From JAJDOD01 sp039024895 (GTDB taxonomy: Bacteria > Pseudomonadota > Alphaproteobacteria > Rhodobacterales > Rhodobacteraceae), in the NCBI GenBank assembly GCA_039024895.1, contig JBCCPJ010000001.1:359043-423042 (forward strand): a DNA stretch of 64,000 nt. Direction: 5' to 3'. How positions within the stretch are numbered: the first letter of the stretch is position 1; the number at the start of each line of letters is the position of its first letter. A model generated the notes under the pieces. That model had not been told where the DNA came from. It ran no database searches and was given only the letters and a program-made list of their open reading frames with translations. The position numbers and the translations under genes are program-made. Positions 18,180-25,747 of the stretch are shown here, piece by piece.

Positions 18180-18233
18180 GCGGCACGGCGCCGGATTGCG
18201 TGCTGCGCAGTTCGGCGCTAATCCAAGGATGCC

Positions 18234-18821
18234 ATGGACCAAATGTCTGAGACTGACCCGACGGACGAGGCGTTGCTGATCGCCTTTTCGAATGGCGACG
18301 CCAGCGCTGGTCGAGATTTGATCAATCGCCTTGGTCCCCGGCTTCTTGGATACGCAGCGCGGGTGCTTGGCGATAAGGCGGAAGCCGAAGATGCGGTACA
18401 GGAAACAATGGTGAAGCTCTGGAAGGTGGCAAATGACTGGCGCCAAGGTGAGGCAAAAGTATCGACCTGGGCTTACCGGGTTTTGATCAATCATTGCACG
18501 GATCGACTAAGACGCCGGAAGATACGCGGCGCAGTGGACTTGGATAGCATTGCCGAACCAGAAGCCGACCTTAAATCGGCAGTTGAACAAATGACCGAAA
18601 AGGATCGGGCCGACGCCTTACAAAACGCTTTGACAGAACTTCCAGAACGGCAAAGACAAGCCGTGGTGCTTCGCCATCTTGAGGGTCTGTCAAACCCGGA
18701 GATCGCCGAGGTAATGGACATCGGTGTCGAGGCTGTTGAAAGTCTGACGGCCCGGGGCAAGCGTGCTCTCAAAGCCGCCTTGAACGGACGAAAGGATGAA
18801 CTCGGATATGCGCATGGATGA
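18234..18821 (+). CDS. ECF-type RNA polymerase sigma factor
   Basis: 195-residue sigma-70 family factor with only regions 2 and 4. Region 2 includes LGDKAEAEDAVQETMVKLWKVA and the promoter-melting segment VSTWAYRVLINHCTDRLRRRK. Region 4 includes LPERQRQAVVLRHLEGLSNPEIAEVMDIGVEAVESLTARGKRALK, here read as successive pieces of the helix-turn-helix. Region 1 and 3 are absent. Its 3' end overlaps the next gene, which encodes a short one-helix membrane protein likely to act as anti-sigma. The set of target genes is unknown. Confidence 0.92.
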   Translation: MDQMSETDPTDEALLIAFSNGDASAGRDLINRLGPRLLGYAARVLGDKAEAEDAVQETMVKLWKVANDWRQGEAKVSTWAYRVLINHCTDRLRRRKIRGAVDLDSIAEPEADLKSAVEQMTEKDRADALQNALTELPERQRQAVVLRHLEGLSNPEIAEVMDIGVEAVESLTARGKRALKAALNGRKDELGYAHG

Positions 18822-19158
18822 TCGCGACAAGGACGACGCTCTTCTGGACGCCCTATTTGCCTCCGGAAAGTCCCAATCGGTTGAGGCGTCGAGCGCCTTC
18901 CTCTCCAAGTTGGAAATGGACATGGAGGCGGCGATACCAAAGCCAAAGACTGCTGCAACTAAGCACACGCCACCCTCAATGATGGAGAAGTTAAAAGGCA
19001 TTTTTGCCGCCACAGGCCTGTCCAGCGCGGCCGCACTTGGTGTTTGGATGGGTTTTGTAATGCCCGACCTCGTCACGAATATATCGCCAATCTCTGAAGA
19101 AGTGACGAGCTTGTCAGCTTTCCTTCCAGGTTCTGACCTATCAGTTTTTGAAGAATGA
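18808..19158 (+). CDS. Short single-helix membrane protein, candidate anti-sigma factor
   Basis: About 116 residues: a charged cytoplasmic N-terminal half (MDDRDKDDALLDALFASGK), one hydrophobic helix (GLSSAAALGVWMGFVM) and a short outer tail. I do not recognise a named family. The position directly after an ECF sigma gene, with overlap, and the topology match small anti-sigma factors such as CnrY of Cupriavidus. The start is uncertain: ATG codons lie at 18796, 18808 and 18814; 18808 is at a usable distance from AAGGA. The stop overlaps the next gene in an ATGA junction. Confidence 0.7.
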   Translation: MRMDDRDKDDALLDALFASGKSQSVEASSAFLSKLEMDMEAAIPKPKTAATKHTPPSMMEKLKGIFAATGLSSAAALGVWMGFVMPDLVTNISPISEEVTSLSAFLPGSDLSVFEE

Positions 19159-19658
19159 GACGCGACATGGCCGACGATGATAAAGCTCCAAAACCCCGAC
19201 GCTGGCTGATGCCAGCTCTTTTCGTCTCTGTTGCGGTGAATCTGTTGATTGCTGGCCTGGTGGCAGGCGCTTTTCTTTCGCCCGACGGCCCGCGCCACAA
19301 AAACGGTGAGAATCAAAGAGCCATTCGCGGTGTATTGGGGGAGCCGTTCTTTCAGGCGCTACCAAAGCAAGAGCGCGCGGCAATGGTTATGCAAATGATC
19401 GGAAATAGAGATGAATTCCGAAGGGGACGCGAAGAACTGCGGACGGGTGTTGAGAATTTTTTGAACGCATTGCGGGCAGAGACGTTTGATCGTACCGCGG
19501 CGGAGCGCCTTTTGAATGAACAAAGGCGCGCCGCGAACCAGCGCCAAGATCTGGGAGAGGTACTTCTTCTCGACAGACTGGAAGCGATGAGTGCCGCTGA
19601 AAGGTCCGCCTACGCGGACGCACTCGAAAAACGGTTGAGAGGGATCAGGCAGCGCTGA
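19155..19658 (+). CDS. Membrane-anchored Spy/CnrX-like periplasmic protein
   Basis: 167 residues with a basic start, one N-terminal membrane helix (about residues 19-43) and a charged helical periplasmic domain with LPKQERAAMVMQMIGNRDEF and FDRTAAERLLNEQRRAANQRQ, the style of heavy-metal-resistance/CpxP/Spy proteins annotated as periplasmic heavy metal sensors. Coupled to the upstream gene by ATGA. By analogy with CnrX it could sense envelope stress or a ligand and control the anti-sigma factor. It has very few histidines, so a metal-ligand role is doubtful. Confidence 0.75.
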   Translation: MRRDMADDDKAPKPRRWLMPALFVSVAVNLLIAGLVAGAFLSPDGPRHKNGENQRAIRGVLGEPFFQALPKQERAAMVMQMIGNRDEFRRGREELRTGVENFLNALRAETFDRTAAERLLNEQRRAANQRQDLGEVLLLDRLEAMSAAERSAYADALEKRLRGIRQR

Positions 19659-20259
19659 CGACCACGCGGTCGCGACCAGTGGATTTCGCGCGGTAAAGCG
19701 CAGTATCGGCCGCATCGAAGACCGACTGGAACTCATCCGGCCCAAGACGACTACCGGCATTGTAGATCGATGGCTGCGCATTCATGACCTTGGTGCCGAC
19801 ACATCCGGTTGCAACACCCATGCTGGCGGTCACCGGCACGTCACCCACATCAGGGACGCGGACTGGTCTTTTGCCGACTGCTCGTCTTAGCCTTTCAGCA
19901 AGAAGCAGAGCGGTGGCGCGTGTCGTTTCAGGCAGAACAACAAGGAATTCTTCACCGCCAAATCGCGCCACAAGATCACACGCGCGTAGGTTATCTTGAA
20001 TGCAGCGCGCCACTTCACACAAAACAACATCCCCAGCCGCATGTCCCCAAGTGTCGTTTATGGACTTGAAATGATCAAGATCGACCAAGATGAGGCTGAA
20101 TGCGGAAGGATGTTCGTCCGCATTGACCTGTAAACTCGACAAATATGCCTCGGCGTAGCGCCGGTTATATAGACCTGTGAGTGGGTCGGTTGCTGCCATG
20201 CGGTAACTCTGTTCGTCGGACCGGCGCAATGCGTCGGCCTGCGATTTACGTTCCAGCAT
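19645..20259 (-). CDS. GGDEF diguanylate cyclase domain (C-terminal half of split PleD)
   Basis: 204 residues from the first ATG after the internal stop. It contains DPLTGLYNRRYAEAYL, the active-site signature FGGEEF (residues 100-105) and the inhibitory c-di-GMP site RACD five residues before it, so the cyclase domain looks catalytically complete. It makes cyclic di-GMP from two GTP. No convincing ribosome site precedes the ATG at 20259, which argues that this piece is a fragment of the longer gene. It overlaps the convergent Spy-like gene by 14 bases. Confidence 0.8.
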   Translation of the reverse strand: MLERKSQADALRRSDEQSYRMAATDPLTGLYNRRYAEAYLSSLQVNADEHPSAFSLILVDLDHFKSINDTWGHAAGDVVLCEVARCIQDNLRACDLVARFGGEEFLVVLPETTRATALLLAERLRRAVGKRPVRVPDVGDVPVTASMGVATGCVGTKVMNAQPSIYNAGSRLGPDEFQSVFDAADTALYRAKSTGRDRVVVSAA

Positions 20260-20283
20260 ACGTAGAACGCGCAGCTCTAACTC

Positions 20284-21039
20284 TTAAATGCAAGCTACAT
20301 CGGCGACAATTTCTGTTGCACCAAGTGCAAGGGCATCCGTAGCCAGAGCGGGAATTCCAGTGGGATAGACTGCCATAACCGGCGTCGGGGACAGATGTGT
20401 CTGATCTCTGAGTTCAGGGAGGATCTCTCGAAGGGCCTGGCGTTCCTCCCCCGTGTCAAGAAGAAAACCGTCAACGCCCTGAATGCCGACCGCATCTTGG
20501 ATATCTTCAAGCGAGTGCAGTTGGATGAACTCGTGGTTGAGCAGTGTTGATAGTGAGGATGGGACGTTGCCCAGCGCGCCCAAGCAGGCGATACGAGCGG
20601 GCTTTGCATCCTTTGCAATTGCTTCCGAAAAACCAAAGCTGGCCGCTGTGATCCGACGGCGCTGTGACTCGTGATCCGCCTCGCTCTGTCTGATGAGACG
20701 ACGGACAATCGCAAGAATCAGCTCGTCCGGAGAATCTACAGGGAGAATATCGCGTGCACCCGCCCGCAAGACCAGTAATCGACGATGCATAGAGGGGTAG
20801 CGGTCGAGACATAAGATTGGGGCATAAGACCCTTCCAGTGCCGCCTTCACCTCACTGACAAAAGAACCCGCTTGTTCCTTTGGCAAACCGACCAGAACAA
20901 AGTCGTAGTCACTCGGTTGCCGAAACGGATCGTCCAGAGTTGCTACCGTCTCCACCTGATATCGCGCCGTTTCCAGCAAAGCAGCAAAACATATTCGGTG
21001 GGTCGCAATAGCATCAATGACGAGGACGCGTTTCGGCAT
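20284..21039 (-). CDS. Tandem degenerate receiver domains (N-terminal half of split PleD)
   Basis: 251 residues, ATG at 21039. The first receiver begins VLVIDAIATHR, which matches PleD (VLVVDD-type) but has one acidic residue replaced by Ala, and the phospho-acceptor position is Gly51 (FVLVGLPKE) instead of Asp. A second receiver-like domain follows (ARIACLGALGN, then VDGFLLDTGEERQ) and ends with GATEIVADVACI before the TAA. Phosphorylation at the normal site of the first domain is therefore unlikely; the domains may serve dimerisation or binding. Confidence 0.75.
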   Translation of the reverse strand: MPKRVLVIDAIATHRICFAALLETARYQVETVATLDDPFRQPSDYDFVLVGLPKEQAGSFVSEVKAALEGSYAPILCLDRYPSMHRRLLVLRAGARDILPVDSPDELILAIVRRLIRQSEADHESQRRRITAASFGFSEAIAKDAKPARIACLGALGNVPSSLSTLLNHEFIQLHSLEDIQDAVGIQGVDGFLLDTGEERQALREILPELRDQTHLSPTPVMAVYPTGIPALATDALALGATEIVADVACI

Positions 21040-21122
21040 GTAGATCCAATCCTCTGAAAGTTCTTGATTTCACATTCAGTGTTTTCTCATAAGCGTTAAC
21101 AAACCATTTAGGGGGGGCGATA

Positions 21123-21410
21123 ATGACACCACTCGGGCAGGACGCTGCCGAGCTATTGGCAATCTCGGCTCTGTCATGGCTGGTGGAAAATGAGGAGCTG
21201 TTGCCGATCTTTCTGGGATCAACTGGGGCAAGTGCAGATGATCTTCGGCTCGGCGCGAAAAACCCCGAGTTTCTGGCGTCTATCTTGGATTTTCTGTTGA
21301 TGGATGACGCTTGGATACAGATGTTCTGCGAGACTGCAGATTACCCGCTCGACTTTCCAATCCGTGCGCGTGCGGCGCTGCCCGGTGGTGGGGAAGTCAA
21401 TTGGACTTGA
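21123..21410 (+). CDS. DUF3572 family protein
   Basis: 95-residue small acidic protein. The N-terminal part QDAAELLAISALSWLVENEELLPIFLGSTGASADDLR and the LDFLLMDDAWIQMFCE segment are typical of DUF3572, a family of unknown function often found beside pleD in alphaproteobacteria; that association holds here (divergent, 83 bases away). No catalytic motif is seen. Its stop is only four bases from the stop of the convergent phaZ gene. Confidence 0.83.
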   Translation: MTPLGQDAAELLAISALSWLVENEELLPIFLGSTGASADDLRLGAKNPEFLASILDFLLMDDAWIQMFCETADYPLDFPIRARAALPGGGEVNWT

Positions 21411-21413
21411 TCT

Positions 21414-22673
21414 TTATGCAGACTTTTTTGAACGCCTCGGCTTCCGTGAATTCTGGTCAATAAAGTCAAGAACCAGCGGTCGGATGTTATTGCGCCAACT
21501 CTTGCCTGCAAAGATGCCGTAATGGCCTGCACGGGGCTCCAAATGGCTTGCTTTCATGCTATCGGGCAGACCGGTCAGGAGATCGAGGGCGGCGAGGCAC
21601 TGGCCGGGCGCTGAGATGTCATCTTTCTCGCCCTCCACGATCTTCACCGCAACGTTTGAGATCGCCCCTATGTCGACTTGACGACCAGCCACTTCAAACT
21701 TGTTGCGCGCGATTTCGCGGGTTTTGAAAATGCGTTCAACTGTTGAAAGGTAGAATTCGGCCGGCATATCCATGACCGCCAGATACTCGTCGTAGAAGCG
21801 ATTGTGTTTGTCGTGATCGCCGGACTCACCCTTTGCAACGCGCAAGATCTGGTCGCTGAAGGCCTTGCTGTGTGTTTCGGTGTTCATCGACATGAATGAC
21901 GCCAACTGAAGTAGGCCCGGATAGACCATACGGCCGACACCAGCGTATTTGAAACCAACCCGTTGAATGATGAATTGTTCCAATTGGCCCATCGTCACTC
22001 TGCGACCGAAGTCAGTAACATCTGTGCGCGCGCGATCCGGATCAATTGGGCCGCCGATCAATGTCAAAGTTTGCGGTTGCGCTTTTGGATCCTGTTCGGC
22101 CAACAAAGCGGTTGCTGCCAATGCAAGAGGTGCTGGTTGGCAAACAGCAATCACATTAGTATCCGGCCCAAGTTGCTGCATGAACTCCGCCAGATAGAGG
22201 GTGTAATCCTCGACATCGAACTTACCCACGCTGACAGGAATATCGCGTGCATTGTGCCAGTCGGTTATCCAAACCTCCGCATCCGGCAGAAGGCTTTGTA
22301 CGGTAGAGCGCAGAAGGGTCGCGTAGTGGCCAGACATTGGAGCGACCAGCAGGATCTTCCGGTGTTTGTAGGGGCGACCCTGAACTTTGAAACGAATGAG
22401 GTCACCGAAGGGGCGCGCAATCTCCGTTTCGATCGTCACCACATGGTCGCGCCCATCCGATGCAACCACGGTATCGATGCCCCAGTCTGGCTTGACGACC
22501 ATTCTACTGTAGCTGCGCTCCATAACTTCGCCCCATGCCGCCATGAGCCGAAAGGTTGGATTAGGCACCACACCCCAAATGGGGTACGATGCCATTGAAA
22601 GGGCCGTCGCTCCCATCCATTGATTGGTGTTTCGCACCGTTTCCATGAGGTCGTATGTCATCATGTAACGCAT
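21414..22673 (-). CDS. phaZ: Intracellular polyhydroxyalkanoate depolymerase
   Basis: 419-residue cytoplasmic depolymerase that releases 3-hydroxybutyrate from stored PHB granules. It starts MRYMMTYDLMETVRNTNQW, the typical N-terminus of the family, and has the nucleophile region NVIAVCQPAPLALAA with a cysteine in the lipase-box position, as in PhaZa1 of Cupriavidus. EGEKDDISAPGQ and LEPRAGHYGIFAGKSWR carry the likely catalytic Asp and His. The ATG at 22673 follows AAGGAGC; the open frame extends 59 codons further but that part overlaps the divergent promoter. Divergent from phaC. Confidence 0.93.
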   Translation of the reverse strand: MRYMMTYDLMETVRNTNQWMGATALSMASYPIWGVVPNPTFRLMAAWGEVMERSYSRMVVKPDWGIDTVVASDGRDHVVTIETEIARPFGDLIRFKVQGRPYKHRKILLVAPMSGHYATLLRSTVQSLLPDAEVWITDWHNARDIPVSVGKFDVEDYTLYLAEFMQQLGPDTNVIAVCQPAPLALAATALLAEQDPKAQPQTLTLIGGPIDPDRARTDVTDFGRRVTMGQLEQFIIQRVGFKYAGVGRMVYPGLLQLASFMSMNTETHSKAFSDQILRVAKGESGDHDKHNRFYDEYLAVMDMPAEFYLSTVERIFKTREIARNKFEVAGRQVDIGAISNVAVKIVEGEKDDISAPGQCLAALDLLTGLPDSMKASHLEPRAGHYGIFAGKSWRNNIRPLVLDFIDQNSRKPRRSKKSA

Positions 22674-22753
22674 AGAACGTGCTCCTTCGACCTTCATGGC
22701 GGAATGCCAAAACATCGCTTCGCCACTCCCCAACGATACGCCTACAGCAAAAA

Positions 22754-22766
22754 TGCTGCACCTGCA
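22754..22766. promoter_or_regulatory. Candidate PhaR operator in phaZ-phaC spacer
   Basis: The TGC-rich sequence TGCTGCACCTGCA lies in the 115-base spacer between phaZ and phaC. It resembles one and a half copies of the CTGC-spacer-GCAG sequence bound by the PHB repressor PhaR in Paracoccus. It is less perfect than the two sites before phaP. Confidence 0.45.
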
Positions 22767-22788
22767 AAAAGAATCCCGGAATATAGTT

Positions 22789-24588
22789 ATGACATCTGAA
22801 GAAACCGAAAACGCTAGAAATCTTGAGGTGCTCAACCAGAACCTCGCCAAAGTTGAAGAATTATCACAGCGTTTCGTATCCGCAGTTGCTCAGAAAAAGC
22901 AGATACATCCGGGACTACAGGGGCCGGGCCAAGACCTGTATATGAAGGCGGCTTCGGCCTATTTCGCCGAAGCTATCACCCATCCTTCGCGTATACTGGA
23001 AACACAGGTCGAGTATTGGGGGAAAGCGCTCAAACATTTCGTTGAGGCGCAAGAGACGCTCATGTCTGGCCAATTGGCGCCTCCTGAGGATACCGGGCCA
23101 AAAGACCGTCGCTTTTCAAACGAGTTGTGGGACCGGCACCCATATTTCAATTTTATTAAGCAACAGTACCTCTTTTCTGCCGAGGCTGTACGCGCCGCCG
23201 TTGGTCAGCTCGAGGATTTAGACGAGACCGACAAGAAGCGCCTAAGTTACTTTTCGCAACAGATCATAGACATGATGAGCCCGACCAATTTCTTCGGAAC
23301 GAACCCAGAGGCGCTTACAAAAGCGGTTGAGACCAACGGTCAATCGCTTGTCGACGGCCTCGAGAACCTTGTTCGCGACATAGAAGCCTCCGATGGCGAG
23401 ATACTGGTGACACTCTCGGACAAGAACGCCTTCACGATAGGGGAGAATATTGGCGCGACCGAAGGCTCAGTTGTTTTCCGTAATGAGATCATGGAGTTAA
23501 TACAGTACGCTCCAACCACCGAAACTGTCCATAAGACGCCTTTGATCATGTTTCCGCCTTGGATCAACAAATTCTACATTCTCGACCTTAAACCCAAGAA
23601 CAGTCTCATCAAATGGATCCTGGATCAGGGATACACGCTCTACGTAGTCAGCTGGAAGAACCCGGACGCAAGCTATCGGGACTTTGGAATGGATGACTAT
23701 ATTGAAACTGGATATTTGAAGGCCATTGAAACCGTAAAGGAGATAACAGGTGAGCCACAGGTCAATGCAATCGGGTATTGCATAGCCGGCACAACTCTCT
23801 CGCTGACCTTGGCATTGCTGAAGAAACGCGGGGACAAATCGATAAAGTCCGCGACCTTTTTCACCACCCTCACTGACTTTGCCGATCAAGGCGAGGTGGG
23901 CGTTTTCTTGTCCAACGACTTTGTTGATGCCATCGAAGAGCAGGTTGAGAGCGAAGGCATACTCGAAAGCTTCATTATGAGCCGAACGTTCAGCTATCTG
24001 CGCTCAAACGATCTAATTTACGGACCGGCGATCCGAAGCTACATGCTGGGCGAGGCACCACCAGCATTCGATCTCCTTTTTTGGAATGGAGACGGTACCA
24101 ACCTTCCGGCTTGCATGTTGATAGAGTACCTCCGTGGGCTGTGTCAGGAAAATCGATTTGCATGCGGCGGGTTCACCGTATGTGGAGAAACGGTACAGAT
24201 TAAGGACGTGACAGTCCCGCTTTGCGCCATCGCGTGTGAAACCGACCACATCGCAGCATGGACCACGAGCTACAGCGGTTTTCAGAAAATGGGCAGCCGG
24301 TCCAAGACATTCATTCTGTCGGAATCCGGACATATTGCAGGGATCATCAACCCTCCCACCAAAAACAAGTATGGGCACTATGCAAACAGCGCTTGGCCAA
24401 CCCACGCTGCCGAGTGGCAAGAGAACGCTCAGTTCAATCAAGGCTCATGGTGGCCGACTTGGGAAAAATGGCTGAAATCTAGAGCTGGCAAACGCGTAGC
24501 AGCACGAATTCCCGGGAGCGAGAAGAAGTACCCTGTTCTAGCGGCCGCGCCAGGAACTTATGTTGCAGAAGTTCCAAAATCCTCATAA
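22789..24588 (+). CDS. phaC: Class I polyhydroxyalkanoate synthase
   Basis: 599-residue PHA synthase that polymerises 3-hydroxybutyryl-CoA on granules. The PhaC N-terminal domain includes the HPYFNFIKQQYL signature. The lipase-box-like sequence GYCIAG puts the catalytic cysteine at about residue 331, followed by NDLIYGP, the catalytic-Asp region and SESGHIAGIINPP with the catalytic His. Length and lack of a PhaE or PhaR partner indicate class I. ATG 22789 was chosen (MTSEETEN); an earlier ATG at 22696 would place 31 residues inside the phaZ promoter. Transcription is convergent with nothing downstream except phaP. Confidence 0.94.
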   Translation: MTSEETENARNLEVLNQNLAKVEELSQRFVSAVAQKKQIHPGLQGPGQDLYMKAASAYFAEAITHPSRILETQVEYWGKALKHFVEAQETLMSGQLAPPEDTGPKDRRFSNELWDRHPYFNFIKQQYLFSAEAVRAAVGQLEDLDETDKKRLSYFSQQIIDMMSPTNFFGTNPEALTKAVETNGQSLVDGLENLVRDIEASDGEILVTLSDKNAFTIGENIGATEGSVVFRNEIMELIQYAPTTETVHKTPLIMFPPWINKFYILDLKPKNSLIKWILDQGYTLYVVSWKNPDASYRDFGMDDYIETGYLKAIETVKEITGEPQVNAIGYCIAGTTLSLTLALLKKRGDKSIKSATFFTTLTDFADQGEVGVFLSNDFVDAIEEQVESEGILESFIMSRTFSYLRSNDLIYGPAIRSYMLGEAPPAFDLLFWNGDGTNLPACMLIEYLRGLCQENRFACGGFTVCGETVQIKDVTVPLCAIACETDHIAAWTTSYSGFQKMGSRSKTFILSESGHIAGIINPPTKNKYGHYANSAWPTHAAEWQENAQFNQGSWWPTWEKWLKSRAGKRVAARIPGSEKKYPVLAAAPGTYVAEVPKSS

Positions 24589-24616
24589 CCCTCTGTAAAG
24601 TAATAATTAATTTTTT

Positions 24617-24631
24617 TGCTGCATTGCAGCA
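24617..24631. promoter_or_regulatory. PhaR-type operator 1 upstream of phaP
   Basis: Perfect inverted repeat TGCTGCA-T-TGCAGCA. Its core CTGC-ATT-GCAG matches the CTGC-N3-GCAG site reported for the PHB-responsive repressor PhaR of Paracoccus. It lies about 90 bases before the phaP start, in an AT-rich promoter-like stretch. Confidence 0.65.
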
Positions 24632-24646
24632 TTACTACTTGATTTT

Positions 24647-24657
24647 CTGCACTGCAG
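24647..24657. promoter_or_regulatory. PhaR-type operator 2 upstream of phaP
   Basis: Inverted repeat CTGCA-C-TGCAG, again a CTGC-N3-GCAG core. Its centre is 28 bases downstream of the first operator. A third partial copy, CTGCAGTTGCA, follows at 24670-24680. Three spaced copies suggest cooperative repression of phaP when no PHB is present. Confidence 0.65.
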
Positions 24658-24682
24658 CATATAATTGTTCTGCAGTTGCAAA

Positions 24683-24700
24683 GGCGGAGAGGTCTCCGCC
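24683..24700 (+). other. GC-rich hairpin in phaP leader
   Basis: GGCGGA and TCCGCC pair across a six-base loop, followed by TCTTTAAAGGAG, so the stem ends just before the phaP ribosome site at about 24708-24713. The short T-run makes a strong terminator unlikely; an mRNA-stabilising 5' hairpin or a weak phaC terminator are both possible. Confidence 0.5.
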
Positions 24701-24719
24701 TCTTTAAAGGAGAAACCAA

Positions 24720-25172
24720 ATGCCCGCTAAGGCTGCAGCAAACGATTATACAAAAATGATGAAAGACATGATGGGTGCATTTCCTGTCGACACATCGGCC
24801 ATGACCGAAGTTTTCAAGACTCAGGCAAGCTTTGCTGACAAGATGTCCAAAGTTGTTTTGGAAGCCGCAGAGAAATCAACTGAGGTTTCTGCCGGCTGGA
24901 CAAAAGCAACTATCGGAAAACTTGGCGTTGTCACAAACGTAAAGGACGATCCATCTGACTACACCAAAGCCATGACTGACTTCGCGTCGGCACAGGCCGA
25001 GATGAGCTCGGAGTCGATGGCCGCCTTTGCAGAGATCGCGAAAAAAGTTCAGATGGAAACTGTTGAGCTGATGCTTGCCGCCGGCAAAGACATCGGCGAG
25101 GACGCCACAAAGGCCGTCAAAAAAGCCACTGATGAGATGACTGCTGCTGCCAAGAAGGCGACAGCAAAGTAA
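24720..25172 (+). CDS. phaP: Phasin family protein
   Basis: 150-residue amphipathic helical protein that coats PHB granules. It has the phasin features: a short N-terminal YTKMMKDMMGAFPVD segment, a helical middle, and an Ala/Lys-rich C-terminal tail (KAVKKATDEMTAAAKKATAK). An AAAGGAG ribosome site precedes the start. PhaR-type operators and a hairpin lie in front, and a strong terminator follows, so it is a single-gene transcript. In many relatives phaR comes next; here it does not. Confidence 0.9.
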   Translation: MPAKAAANDYTKMMKDMMGAFPVDTSAMTEVFKTQASFADKMSKVVLEAAEKSTEVSAGWTKATIGKLGVVTNVKDDPSDYTKAMTDFASAQAEMSSESMAAFAEIAKKVQMETVELMLAAGKDIGEDATKAVKKATDEMTAAAKKATAK

Positions 25173-25219
25173 TTTAGGCATGTGATTGCCAACGTCCTCC
25201 CTGTTGGCATCATCCCGAC

Positions 25220-25249
25220 TGACGGGCCTCGCGGCCCGTCATTTTTTTT
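25220..25249 (+). terminator. Rho-independent terminator of phaP
   Basis: Nine-base stem TGACGGGCC / GGCCCGTCA with a TCGC loop, followed by eight T on the plus strand. It lies 48 bases after the phaP stop and overlaps the last codons of the convergent receiver gene. Confidence 0.9.
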
Positions 25250-25655
25250 GTCCGTCGTGCCCGTTGTTTGGAGCCGACACACGATCCAGTGCTTTTCGCA
25301 TGGATTCCGAAAATCGAGTAGTGCTCAACGGCTTCTGCAAAATTTCATATGTACGCACAATGTGTCCGCAATCGCTGGCGTTGAAGTCTGAAAAGAGAAC
25401 AACCGGCAATCCTTCCGCGGCAAGATCACTCCCAAGTTCCTCTATCGTTTCTCCATTGGGCAGATTGACGTCCAACAAGGCAAAATCGAAGCGGCACTCT
25501 TGTTCCAAGTTCTTGGTCTCCTGAAGCGAGGTCGCCATTAAGATTTCAGTAATCTCTAACTCCGCGAGTTGATCAGATATCTGCTCAACAAGGCGTATTT
25601 CAGCTTGAACAAGCGAAATGACTTTGCCCTCAAAAGAAACACTTTGGCTTCTCAT
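25239..25655 (-). CDS. Stand-alone response regulator receiver protein
   Basis: 138-residue single receiver domain without output domain. The phospho-acceptor is in FALLDVNLPNGE (about residue 61), and the conserved lysine in ILQKPL near residue 110. The N-terminal acidic pair is reduced (VQAEIRL keeps one Glu). Such proteins act as phosphate shuttles or bind partner proteins. The C-terminus (GHDGQKK) runs into the phaP terminator hairpin. No histidine kinase is adjacent; the cytosolic hybrid kinase 8 kb away is a conceivable but unproven partner. Confidence 0.82.
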   Translation of the reverse strand: MRSQSVSFEGKVISLVQAEIRLVEQISDQLAELEITEILMATSLQETKNLEQECRFDFALLDVNLPNGETIEELGSDLAAEGLPVVLFSDFNASDCGHIVRTYEILQKPLSTTRFSESMRKALDRVSAPNNGHDGQKK

Positions 25656-25747
25656 TGCTCCTTCAAGATCAGTAAGTACGTTTCATAACGGCCTAAGGTA
25701 GAAATTTCGATTGGAAGAGAGCTAAGGTGTATCTTTGAACGGATGCC

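Larger units (their letters stand above)
19645..21039 (-). pseudogene. pleD: PleD-type diguanylate cyclase interrupted by in-frame TAA
   Basis: Two open frames on the minus strand lie in the same reading frame and are separated by a single TAA at 20284-20286. Read through, they give a 464-residue protein with receiver - receiver-like - GGDEF order, the size and architecture of PleD. The codons after the TAA (reading ELELRVLR) continue directly into the linker helix before the GGDEF domain, so the stop replaces one residue of an otherwise intact protein. A single-base change from CAA or GAA would explain it. It may be a recent pseudogene, a sequencing error, or two separate polypeptides. The two halves are listed separately. 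Confidence 0.75.

Noticed and set aside
21963..22598. 211-codon plus-strand frame inside phaZ
   Set aside because: Antisense to phaZ; no similarity to any domain I know.
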